From the NCBI RefSeq assembly GCF_032854445.1, contig NC_088295.1, forward strand, positions 92,685,805 through 92,745,804: DNA of 60,000 nucleotides. Reading direction: 5' to 3'. Below, piece after piece: positions 33,373 to 45,529 of this stretch; positions within the stretch are counted from its first letter, which is position 1; every line of letters begins with the position of its first letter. The notes under the pieces were generated by a model. It was not told where the DNA came from. It was given only the letters and a program-made list of their open reading frames with translations, and ran no database searches. Source of the stretch: Liolophura sinensis. Lineage: Eukaryota; Mollusca; Polyplacophora; Chitonida; Chitonidae. The position numbers and the translations under genes were made by a program.

Positions 33373-33645
33373 GGAAAAGCCAAACATGCACAAAAACAGT
33401 ACCCCAAACCGTTCCACTACATCCCTCTGCAATTTGCCTGATTGGGAGCCAATCCAACTAGGAATTTTGGCGTTTTTGTAACTGGTTGGTGTGTGGTGAA
33501 GTGGTATTGAAATCAGCCATTGATAAGTTTATATATCAAACAGCAAAATAGCTTCAGCGTTGGTTTCCTGTGCAAACTTTACCAAATCTATGCATGGCTG
33601 ATGGTTTATATGAATGTCGATCCTCCATTCATATTCAAGCATCAG

Positions 33646-36600
33646 GCAATTTTACAGGTGTACAATATGTAGTGGGAATTCCGTAACTTCAGACAATTTG
33701 TACAGGCGTATGATATGTAGTGGGGATTCTGTAACTTGAGCCAGTGTTACAGGTATACAATATGTAGAGAGGATTCTGTAACTTCAGACGATTTTACAGA
33801 TGTACAATATGTAGAGGGGATTCCGTAACTTCAGACGATTTTACAGGTGTACAATATGTAGAGGGGATTCCATAACTTCAGACGATTTTACAGATGTACA
33901 ATATGTAGCGGGGATTCCGTAACTTCAGACGATTTTACAGATGTACAATATGTAGCGAGGATTCCGTAACTTCAGACGATTTTACAGGCATACAATATGT
34001 AGCGGGGATTCTGTAACTTCAGACAGTTTTACAGGTGTACAATATGTAGAGGGGATTCTTTAACTTCAGACGATTTTACAGGTATACAATATGTAGAGGG
34101 GATTCTGTAACGTCAGACGATTTTACAGGTGTACAATATGTAGAGGGCATTCCATAACTTCAGACGATTTTACAGATGTACAATATGTAGAGGGGATTCT
34201 GTAACTTCAGACGATTTTACAGATGTACAATATGTAGAGGGGATTCTGTAACTTCAGACGATTTTACAGGTGTACAATATGTAGCGGGGATTCTGTAACT
34301 TCAGACAATTTTACAGGTGTACAATATGATAGAGGGGATTCTTTAACTTCAGACGATTTTACAGGTATACAATATGTAGAGGGGATTCTGTAACTTCAGA
34401 CGATTTTACAGGTGTACAATATGTAGAGGGCATTCCATAACTTCAGACGATTTTACAGATGTACAATATGTAGAGGGGATTCTGTAACTTCAGACGATTT
34501 TACAGGTATACAATATGTAGAGAGGATTCCGTAACTTCAGACGATTTTACAGGTGTACAATATGTAGAGGGGATTCCCTAACTACAGACGATTTTACAGG
34601 TGTACAATATGTAGCGGGGATTCCGTAACTTCAGATGATTTTACAGGTGTACAATATGTAGCGGGGATTCCGTAACTTGAGACGATTTTACAGGCATACA
34701 ATATGTAGCGGGATTCCGTAACTTCAGACAATTTTACAGGTGTACAATATGTAGAGAGGATTCCGTAACTTCAGACGATTTTACAGATGTACAATATGTA
34801 GAGGGGATTCTGTAACTTGAGACGATTTTACAGGTGTACAATATGTAGCGGGGATTCTGTAACTTCAGACAATTTTACAGGTGTACAATATGTAGAGGGG
34901 ATTATGTAACTACAGAAGATTTTACAGGTATACAATATGTAGAGGGGATTCTGTAACTTCAGACGATTTTACAGGTGTGCAATATATAGAGGGGATTCCA
35001 TAACTTGAGATGATTTTACAGGTATACAATATGTAGAGGGGATTCCGTAACTTCAGATGATTTTACAGGTGTACAATATGTAGAGAGGATTCCGTAACTT
35101 CAGACGATTTTACAGGTGTACAATATGTAGAGGGGATTCCGTAACTTCAGATGATTTTACAGGTGTACAATATGTAGAGGGGATTCCATAACTTCAGACG
35201 ATTTTACAGGTGTACAATTTGTAGAGGGGATTCCATAACTTCAGACAATTTTTCAGGTGTACAATATGTAGCGGGGATTCCGTAACATCAGATGATTTTA
35301 CAGGTGTGCAATATATAGAGGGGATTCTGTAACTTGAGACAACTTTACAGGCGTACAATATGTAGAGAGGATTCCGTAACTTCAGACAATTTTACAGGTG
35401 TACAATATGTAGAGGGGATTCTGTAACTTCAGAGAATTTTATAGGCATACATTATGTAGCGGGGATTCGGTAACTACAGACCATTTTACAGGTGTACAAT
35501 GTGTAGAGGGGTTTCCATAACTTGAGATGATTTTACAGGTGTACAATATGTAGAGGGGATTCGGTAACTACAGATAATTTTACAGGTGTACAATATGTAG
35601 AGCGGATTCAGTAACTACAGATGATTTTACAGGTGTACAATATGTAGAGGGGATTCCATAACTTGAGACAATTTTACAGGCATACAATATGTAGCGGGGA
35701 TTTCGTAACTTGAGACAATTTTACAGGCATACATTATGTAGAGGGGATTCTGTAACTACAGACAATTTTACAGGCGTATAATATGTAGTGGGGATTCCAT
35801 AACTTGAGACAATTTTACAGGCATACAATATGTAGCGGGGATTTCGTAACTTGAGACAATTTTACAGGCATATAATATGTAGCGGGGGTTCTGTAACTTG
35901 AGGCAATTTTACAGGCATACATTATGTAGCGGAGATTCGGTAACTACAGACAATTTTACAGGCGTATAATATGTAGTGGGGATTCCATAACGAGACAATT
36001 TTACCAGCATACAATATGTAGCGGGGATTTCGTAACTTGAGACAATTTTACAGGCATATAATATGTAGCGGGGGTTCTGTAACTTGAGGCAATTTTACAG
36101 GCATACATTATGTAGCGGAGATTCGGTAACTACAGACAATTTTACAGGCGTATAATATGTAGTGGGGATTCCATAACTTAAGACAATTTTACCGGCATAC
36201 AATATGTAGCGGGAATCCCGTAACTTGAGACAATTTTACAGGTGTGCAATATGTAGAGGGGATTCCGTAACTTGAGACAATTTTACAGGCGTATAATATG
36301 TAGCAGGGATTCCGTAACTTGAGATGATTTTACAGGCATGCAATATGTAGCGGGGATTCTGTAACTTGAGACAATTTTACAGGTGTACAATATGTAGAGG
36401 GGATCCCATAACTGGAGATGATTTTACAGGTGTACAATATGTAAAGGGGATTCCGTAACTTCAGCCAGTTTTACAGGCATACAATATGTAGAGGGGATTC
36501 CGTAACTTGAGACAGTTTTACAGGTGTACAGTATGAAGAGGGGATTCTGTAACTATAGACAATTTCACAGGTGTACAATATGTAGAAGGGATTTTGTAAC

Positions 36601-37068
36601 TACAGATGATCTTACAGGTGTACCATATGTAGCGGGAATTCCATAACTTCAGACAATTTTACAGGTGTACAATATGAAGAGGGGATTCCGTAACTACAGA
36701 CAGTTTTATAGGTGTACAATATGTAGAAGGGATTTTGTAACTACAGATGATTTTACAGGTGTACCATATGTAGCGGGAATCCCGTAACTTGAGACAGTTC
36801 TACAGGTGTACAATATGAAGAGGGGATTCTGTAACTACAGACAGTTTTCAGGCGTACAATATGTAGAAGGGATTTTGTAACTTCAGACAATTTTACAGGT
36901 GTACAATATGTAGAAGGGATTTTGTAACTACAGATGATTTTACAGGTGTACAATATGAACAGGGGATTCTGTAACTACAGACAGTTTTACAGGCGTAAAA
37001 TATGTAGAAGGGATTTTGTAACTACAGATGATTTTACAGGTGTACAGTATGTAGCGAATAAACCACAA
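33646..37068. repeat. 47-bp satellite array, about 73 copies
   Basis: Unit acaatatgtagaggggattc, cgtaacttcagacgatttta, caggtgt. Subtypes differ in gagg/gcgg, ttcag/ttgag/tacag and gtgtac/gcatac and occur in runs; the right part is enriched for the ttgag and tacag forms. Every unit carries ttttacag followed by gtgtac, that is a splice-acceptor-like and a donor-like motif back to back. Confidence 0.96.
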
Positions 37069-37704
37069 CTTCAGCAGATTGTACAGTTTGGATTGAGATG
37101 TCCCACTTACTCAATTTGGCCCATATTGCACTGCTGCTCAGGCTGCTTGTAGGCAGGTGCATTACACAGCTCTCACCTGTAATCTTGGAAACTAACCAAA
37201 GTGCGTCACACTGGTCGGGAATTCCCCTATGGTTCCCTTGGTGCCGTTTTCTCTGTCAACAGGAAGTAAGCTGCAGAAGAGGACTTTGCATTGTTTAGTT
37301 GTAATGCTCTGCACTATTTTTAGATCACCTCATGTTTTACCTTAGCCAATCATAGACAGCTTCTCTCAAAAGGTATTTCTACAGCCTTTTACAGCACATT
37401 TCTTTTGGCCTGCAGAAATGATGGAATTTCATGTGCCTAGACATCAAAACAGACATTCATTTACCATCCATCAACCAAAGCTGATGTTCTGTGTCAATAA
37501 TCACCAGGCCAATTCCCAGAGTTTAATACAAACCAACAAAGAACTAACAAAGTATATGAAGTAGAAAATTACATTTAGGAGGGAAGCATAGTTTTCAGTG
37601 ATGCTGAAAAGATGCTTGGAATGTTATAGGCAAATGAGTTAAATAAATACTTGAATTTGATTCAAAGTTTTTGATAATCAGAATGTGCATCTGAGTTGCA
37701 CTTT
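37069..37704. other. Unique sequence between arrays
   Basis: The first 80 bases have some coding character (K-P-Q-L-Q-Q-I-V-Q-F-G-L) but no consistent splice pair. Not called. Confidence 0.35.
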
Positions 37705-38128
37705 GATTGCAACTGTTCACATATCCGTCATGCACGCTTGATTGCAACTGTTCACATATCCGTCATGCACGCTTGATTGCAACTGTTCACATATCTGTCA
37801 TGCACGCTTGATTGCAACTGTTCACATATCCGTCATGCATGCTTGATTGCAACTGTTCACATATCCGTCATGCACGCTTGATTGCAACTGTTCACATATC
37901 CGTCATGCACGCTTGATTGCAACTGTTCACATATCCGTCATGCACGCTTGATTGCAACTGTTCACATATCCGTCATGCACGCTTGATTGCAACTGTTCAC
38001 ATATCCGTCATGCACGCTTGATTGCAACTGTTCACATATCCGTCATGCACTTTGATTGCAACTGTTCACATATCCGTCATGCACGCTTGATTGCAACTGT
38101 TCACATATCCGTCATGCACGCTGTAATT
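37705..38128. repeat. 35-bp minisatellite, 12 copies
   Basis: Unit gattgcaactgttcacatat, ccgtcatgcacgctt, nearly identical between copies, so recently homogenised. Confidence 0.96.
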
Positions 38129-38336
38129 CAACACAGTGAGTACTGATTCTGAACATTCTGTCCATATTTACATGTACATGTGTGTACATGTGTACTTACA
38201 AGAGAATTATTAATACTTGTAAAACTAAAGAAATAAATGGATCGAATAACCTTAACACACCAGGTTTTGCAGTGAAATCCTGTGTTGATGTTGTTTAAAA
38301 TCATCACTGACTGTAACACACAGAATGTGACAAATG

Positions 38337-38805
38337 TTACAAGGTGACAAATGTAGGATCCTTCAGTTTACTGCTGTTGTTACAGGGTGACAAATGTAGG
38401 ATCCTTCAGTTTATTGCTGTTGTTACAGGGTGACAAATGTAGGATCCTTCAGTTTATTGCTGTTGTTACAGGGTGACAAATGTAGGTTCCTTCAGTTTAT
38501 TGCTGTTGTTACAGGGTGACAAATGTAGGATCCTTCAGTTTACTGCTGTTGTTACAGGGCGACAAATGTAGGATCCTTCAGTTAATTGCTGTTGTTACAG
38601 GGTGACAAATGTAGGTTCCTTCAGTTAATTGCTGTTGTTACAGGGTGACAAATGTAGGTTCCTTCAGTTTACTGCTGTTGTTACAGGGCGACAAATGTAG
38701 GATCCTTCAGTTAATTGCTGTTGTTACAGGGTGACAAATGTAGGATCCTTCAGTTAATTGCTGTTGTTACAGGGTGACAAATGTAGGATCCTTCAGTTTA
38801 TTGCT
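38337..38805. repeat. 43-bp minisatellite, 11 copies
   Basis: Unit gtgacaaatgtaggatcctt, cagtttattgctgttgttac, agg. Each copy contains a good 3-prime splice-site look-alike (gctgttgttacag). Confidence 0.95.
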
Positions 38806-39536
38806 GTCCAATCGAGAGCATGAGTATTTGCAACCCTCTAGTTTATACATGCAGTATGTGCAGTATTTCTATGGCCACTGCTTGTGACATCATCAGTAAA
38901 CATGGATGCATGCATTTGTCAAATTTACATGTATGATTTGTTACTTCCAAAACCAGATCATAAAAGTTTTCAAGGGTCAGAGTCTTTTAACGCGTAAGTA
39001 AAATCTCTTATTTGAAGGAAGAGCAATTAAAAATTGAAAAGACTTTCAGTTCAGACTTCCCAGAAACCAGCACACTATTGTAAACATCAGTATTATTGTG
39101 GGACTGGGTGGTCTATGATATAGATCTTAACTTGTGACAGTGCAACGTAATGGCTCTCATGACGGCTCGGGAATTTTCCCCCACGACAAAGTTGCATACT
39201 TTGCCTCATTTTGTGAGGTTTTAGAAAGGTGCCTTTAGGCAGCTGGATGTTCCACTGCTGGCAAAATGTTAGTGTCAGCACCAGAAGTAATACTTGATAA
39301 CATTTATCTGCCACAGAAATGCGCTTGGATTTTAGATAATTCATGATTGCTTATTCAGGCCTATAAATTAGATCTTTAGTTATAAGGTGTCCTTGTGGTT
39401 GCTACTCTGGCACACTTCAGCATCTTGGTGAACATGCTGAATGAAGAGATGGGTGTATGCAAGGCAAGCTAGAAGTACTTATTACCTTGTTTTCATTTTG
39501 ATTTTTTTCATTTGGCTTGAACTGGTTCTTGTACAG
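38806..39536. other. Unique sequence, no gene called
   Basis: A minus-strand frame at 39093-39344 lacks splice or domain support. Confidence 0.35.
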
Positions 39537-39690
39537 ATATTTTCTCTCATCACCAGATGGGTGTTGTTTTATGGGTCACCTGTTACGTTTGTACATGCCT
39601 GAAGATGATGAGAACAATGAACTGATAAAGCTTGCCATCATCTCAGAGCATATGTCCTCTCCTCACATGCCGCCCCATCATGCTCACTGA
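39537..39690 (+). CDS. Candidate terminal exon, family unknown
   Basis: A T-rich tract and gttcttgtacag end at 39536. In the phase-2 frame the sequence reads Y-F-L-S-S-P-D-G-C-C-F-M-G-H-L-L-R-L-Y-M, then P-E-D-D-E-N-N-E-L-I-K-L-A-I-I-S-E-H, and stops at TGA 39688-39690. Composition is strongly protein-like. It does not join in phase to the preceding candidates, so an exon would be missing if it belongs to the 25.8 kb gene. Another frame is open over 21 codons. Confidence 0.35.
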
Positions 39691-39799
39691 ATTACATGTA
39701 CGTCTGTGGCATTGATGCATGCCTTCCTGTTACTGTAGCCCCAGGCCAGGCAGAGCAAGTGCTGAAGCACCAGAAACATGTAACATTGGCTGCATGCTG

Positions 39800-40440
39800 T
39801 GGGAAAAGGTTACTAAAGAGGGTTTGCTCATTGTTAGAACAGGTCAATATAGAGGGTTTCACAGTAGTGGAACAAGTTACTAAGGAGATTTGCACACTTT
39901 GGGACAGAATACTAAGGGGGGTTTGCACAGCAGTGGAACAGGTTACTAAAGCATGTGTGCACATATTGGAACAGGTCAAGATAGAGGGCATGCACAGTGG
40001 TGGAACAGTTTACCAAGTAGGTTTGCATGCTGTTGGGACATATTGTTGGTTGGAACAGGTTAAAAGGAAGGGTTTGCACCATGTTGGTACAGATTAAAAA
40101 GGAGGGTTTGCACAATATTGGAACAGGTTGAAAAGGAGGGTTTGCACAATATTGGAATAAGTTAAAATGGAGGGTTTGCACAGTATTGGAACAGGTTAAA
40201 ATGAGGCTTTGCACAATATTGGAATAAGTTAAAATGGAGAGTTTGCACAATATTGGAATTAGTTAAAATGCAGGGTTTTCACAATATTGGAACAGGCTAC
40301 TATAAAGGATGGTTTGCACACTGTTGAATGATGTTAGTAGAATGGTGTGCACACAAGTGGAACAGGTTAAACAGGAGGGTTTGTGCACTGCTAGAAAAGG
40401 TTATTAACATAGCACAATATTGGAGCAGGTTTTTATTAAA
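39800..40440. repeat. Degenerate 33-36 bp repeat
   Basis: About 18 diverged units of agggtttgcacaatattgga, acaggttaaaaagg. It decays at both ends. Confidence 0.85.
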
Positions 40441-40451
40441 TGTTTAATATA

Positions 40452-40484
40452 AGGCCTATATGATGGTTTACATCATATAGGCCT
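40452..40484. other. Perfect 14-bp stem hairpin
   Basis: aggcctatatgatg and catcatataggcct flank the loop gttta, directly after the degenerate repeat. Confidence 0.75.
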
Positions 40485-40614
40485 GGCTGTCATTACAGAA
40501 CACAGCTTTAATCATTAATTCTGCCTGTGAGTACTAACACTGCTTCATCATGGTCAACTTGCTTTTGTTCCGCTTGGATGACGACACAAGGCAAAAGCCC
40601 TTTATACATATAAT

Positions 40615-42015
40615 ACTGATGTACTGCTGATAGGGATACACTGAGGTGGTGTATATCTGATCTGGGTTTGTCTGGGGGGAGGGGGGGGATATACAGTACT
40701 GCTGATAGGGATACACTGAGGTGGTGTATATCTGATCTTGGTTTGTCTGGGGGGGGGATATACAGTACTGCTGATAGGGATACACTGAGGTGGTGTATAT
40801 CTGATCTGGGTTTGTCTGGGGGGGATATACAGTACTGCTGATAGGGATACACTGAGGTGGTGTATATGTGATCTGGGTTTGTCTGGTGGGGATATACAGT
40901 ACTGCTGATAGGGATACATTGAGGTGGTGTATATCTGATCTGGGTTTGTCTGGGGGGTGGTGGTATACAGTACTGCTGATAGGGATACACTGAGGTGGTG
41001 TATATCTGATCTGGGTTTGTCTTGTGGGGGGGGGGGTATACAGTACTGCTGATAGGGATACACTGTGGTGGTGTATATCTGATCTGGGTTTGTCTGGTGG
41101 GGATATACAGTACTGCTGATAGGGATACATTGAGGTGGTGTATATCTGATCTGGGTTTGTCTGGGGGGTGGTGATATACAGTACTGCTGATAGGGATACA
41201 CTGTGGTGGTGTATATCTGATCTGGGTTTGTCTGGGGGGTGGTGGTATACAGTACTGCTGATAGGGATACATTGAGGTGGTGTATATCTGATCTGGGTTT
41301 GTCTGGGGGGGGGGGGGGATATACAGTACTGCTGATAGGGATACACTGAGGTGGTGTATATCTGATCTGGGTTTGTCTGGTGGGGATACACAGTACTGCT
41401 GATAGGGATACATTGAGGTGGTCTATATCTGATCTGGGTTTGTCTGGGGGGTGGGTGGTATACAGTACTGCTGATAGGGATACACTGTGGTGGTGTATAT
41501 CTGATCTGGGTTTGTCTGGGGGGTGGTGGTATACAGTACTGCTGATAGGGATACATTGAGGTGGTGTATATCTGATCTGGGTTTGTCTGGGGGGGGGGGG
41601 ATATACAGTGCTGCTGAGAGGGATACACTGAGGTGGTGTATATCTGATCTGGGTTTGTCTGGTGGGGATACACAGTACTGCTGATAGGGATACATTGAGG
41701 TGGTCTATATCTGATCTGGGTTTGTCTGGGGGGTGGGTGGTATACAGTACTGCTGAAAGGGATACACTGAGGTGGTGTATATCTGATCTGGGTTTGTCTG
41801 GGGGGGATATACAGTACTGCTGAGAGGGATACACTGAGGTGGTGTATATCTGATCTGGGTTTGTCTTGGGGGGGATATACAGTACTGCTGGTAGGGATAC
41901 ACTGAGGTGGTACATATCTGATCTGGGTTTGTCTGGGGGGGATACACAGTACTGCTGATAGGGATACACTGAGGTGGTGTATATCTGATCTGGGTTTGTC
42001 TGGCGGGGGTGGGTG
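40615..42015. repeat. 62-68 bp minisatellite with variable G runs, about 21 copies
   Basis: Unit tacagtactgctgataggga, tacactgaggtggtgtatat, ctgatctgggtttgtct plus 4-12 G. The G run differs in length between units and explains the frame jumps of the long minus-strand frames. A higher-order pair is visible: gagggatacactgaggtggt units recur at 41615 and 41823. Confidence 0.95.
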
Positions 42016-42667
42016 GTATAAAATATATATTTGAGATCCAGATTGAGAAGTGATCTTGAAATCCTACAATCTGAGTGAAAGGATATTGAGAGGTGTACTC
42101 TCAGCTGGATATCTGTGTGAGCCCACCTGTATGTGAGGTAAGCCTAGGGCTGATATGTTACCTGAACAGGTGAGAATGGATGTATCTAGGTCAGACTACA
42201 GCTATTTATAACTATGCTGCACAGTTTATTATGGGACACAGTAGACTTTAGAGGGGAGTGTTACTACAGAGTGAAGGGGGCTGTGGGTGCATGTGTTAAA
42301 CAGCGTCATTTCGGCTTACCTGAGCTTACTTGCGAAATCTTGCAATGTACTTTTTCAGTGATGATAAATTAAAATGAAACCATATGAACCTTATGTCTAA
42401 TATAATTACTTCAACAATGAAAAGTATCCTTATTTACATGTATTTATGCATTCAGTTGTGTGAGTGTGTATGCACATATACATATAACTGTTGAATGGCA
42501 CAGTACCAGTACCTATTGTGCGAGACTGTGTGTAACAATCAGTTCTGGGTTACCTGGGACACAGGTAGACATCTGCAGACATCCGGGACTAGCTTGTTTA
42601 TCTTCCAAAACTGTACTAGTGTCAAGTTACTTGTACCTGTTCAGGCTCAGTAGGATGTTCTACTGGT
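42016..42667. other. Unique spacer, nothing recognised
   Basis: No exon, repeat or RNA gene seen. Confidence 0.4.
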
Positions 42668-45395
42668 AACCTGCAAATCCTTGACAAGATCACTGTGAAT
42701 ACCAGCCAGACTGCCATTCTGCTGGTAACCTACAAAACCTTGACAAGATCACTGTAAATACCAGCCAGACTGCCATTCTGCTTGTAACATACAAAACCTT
42801 GACAAGATCACTGTAAATACCAGCCAGACTGCCATTCTGTTGGCAACCTACAAAACCTTGACACGATCACTGTAAATACCAGCCAGACTGCCATTCTGTT
42901 GGCAACCTACAAAACCTTGACACGATCACTGTAAATACCAGCCAGACTGCCATTCTGCTGGTAACATACAAAACCTTGACAAGATCACTGTAAATACCAG
43001 CCAGACTGCCATTCTGCTGGTAACATACAAAACCTTGACACGATCACTGTAAATACCGGCCAGACTGCCATTCTGCTGGTAACCTACAAAACCTTCTGCC
43101 ATTCTGCTGGTTACCTACAAAACCTTGACAAGATCACTGTAAATACCAGCCAGACTGCCATTCTGCTGGTAACCTACAAAACCTTGACAAGATCACTGTA
43201 AATACCAGCCAGACTGCCATTCTGTTGGCAACCTGCAAAACCTTGACAAGATCACTGTAAATACCAGCCAGACTGCCATTCTGTTGGCAAGCTACAAAAC
43301 CTTGACAAGATCACTGTAAATACCAGCCAGACTGCCATTCTGTTGGCAACCTACAAAACCTTGACAAGATCACTGTAAATACCAGCCAGACTGCCATTCT
43401 GTTGGTAACCTACAAAACCTTGACACGGTCACTGTAAATACCAGCCAGACTGCCATTCTGCTGGCAACCTACAAAACCTTGACAAGATCACTGTAAATAC
43501 CAGCCAGACTGCCATTCTGTTGGCAACCTACAAAACCTTGACACGATCACTGTAAATACCAGCCAGACTGCCATTCTGTTGGCAACCTACAAAACCTTGA
43601 CAAGATCACTGTAAATACCAGCCAGACTGCCATTCTGTTGGTAACCTACAAAACCTTGACAAGATCACTGTAAATACCAGCCAGACTGCCATTCTGTTGG
43701 TAACCTACAAAACCTTGACACGATCACTGTAAATACCAGCCAGACTGCCATTCTGCTGGCAACCTACAAAACCTTGACAAGATCACTGTAAATACCAGCC
43801 AGACTGCCATTCTGTTGGCAACCTACAAAACCTTGACAAGATCACTGTAAATACCAGCCAGACTGCCATTCTGTTGGCAACCTACAAAACCTTGACAAGA
43901 TCACTGTAAATACCAGCCAGGCTGCCATTCTGTTGGTAACCTACAAAACCTTGACACGATCACTGTAAATACCAGCCAGACTGCCATTCTGCTGGTAACA
44001 TACAAAACCTTGACAAGATCACTGTAAATACCGGCCAGACTGCCATTCTGCTGGTAACATACAAAACCTTGACACGATCACTGTAAATACCAGCCAGACT
44101 GCCATTCTGCTGGTAACATACAAAACCTTGACATGATCACTGTAAATACCAGCCAGACTGCCATTCTGTTGGTAACCTACAAAACCTTGACATGATCACT
44201 GTAAATACCAGCCAGACTGCCATTCTGTTGGTAACCTACAAAACCTTGACAAGATCACTGTAAATACCAGCCAGACTGCCATTCTGCTGGTAACATACAA
44301 AACCTTGACACGATCACTGTAAATACCAGCCAGACTGCCATTCTGTTGGTAACCTACAAAACCTTGACAAGATCACTGTAAATACCAGCCAGACTGCCAT
44401 TCTGCTGGTAACATACAAAACCTTGACAAGATCACTGTAAATACCGGCCAGACTGCCATTCTGCTGGTAACATACAAAACCTTGACACGATCACTGTAAA
44501 TACCAGCCAGACTGCCATTCTGCTGGTAACATACAAAACCTTGACACGATCACTGTAAATACCAGCCAGACTGCCATTCTGCTGGTAACATACAAAACCT
44601 TGACAAGATCACTGTAAATACCAGCCAGACTGCCATTCTGTTGGTAACATACAAAATCTTGACAAGATCACTGTAAATACCAGCCAGACTGCCATTCTGT
44701 TGGTAACCTACAAAACCTTGACAAGATCACTGTAAATACCAGCCAGACTGCCATTCTGCTGGCAACCTACAAAACCTTGACAAGATCACTGTAAATACCA
44801 GCCAGACTGCCATTCTGCTGGTAACCTACAAAACCTTGACAAGATCACTGTAAATACCAGCCAGACTGCCATTCTGCTGGTAACCTACAAAACCTTCCGC
44901 CATTCTGCTGGTAACCTACAAAACCTTGACAAGATCACTGTAAATACCAGCCAGACTGCCATTCTGTTGGTAACCTACAAAACCTTGACAAGATCACTGT
45001 AAATACCAGCCAGACTGCCATTCTGTTGGTAACCTACAAAACCTTGACAAGATCACTGTAAATACCAGCCAGACTGCCATTCTGCTGGTAACCTACAAAA
45101 CCTTCCGCCATTCTGCTGGTAACCTACAAAACCTTGACAAGATCACTGTAAATACCAGCCAGACTGCCATTCTGTTGGTAACCTACAAAACCTTGACAAG
45201 ATCACTGTAAATACCAGCCAGACTGCCATTCTGTTGGTAACCTACAAAACCTTGACAAGATCACTGTAAATACCAGCCAGACTGCCATTCTGCTGGCAAC
45301 CTACAAAACCTTGACAAGATCACTGTAAATACCAGTCAGACTGCCATTCTGCTGGTAACCTACAAAACCTTGACAGGATCACTGTAAATACCAGC
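42668..45395. repeat. 59-bp satellite array, about 46 copies
   Basis: Unit gccattctgctggtaaccta, caaaaccttgacaagatcac, tgtaaataccagccagact. Three short units (near 43095, 44895, 45103) lack about 37 bp. The last two, with their neighbours, are 208 bp apart and look like a recent block duplication. Confidence 0.96.
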
Positions 45396-45529
45396 CCAGT
45401 CTAGGCCTATACAGTTACATGTACACTACCTTTTGCTTTAGTTTTGTTTCACCTATTACCTGTACCAGGTACTTCATATTGAACTCAACACCAGTTTTCA
45501 ATCAACTTTAATAGGGTATCCTCATCCTC

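Noticed and set aside
37705-38128. CRISPR-like regular 35-bp repeats
   Set aside because: Units are head to tail with no unique spacers, and the genome is eukaryotic.
40534-41969. Minus-strand proline/tyrosine-rich frames up to 455 codons
   Set aside because: They sit in the 62-68 bp array, and variable G runs shift the frame between units, which a real gene would not tolerate.
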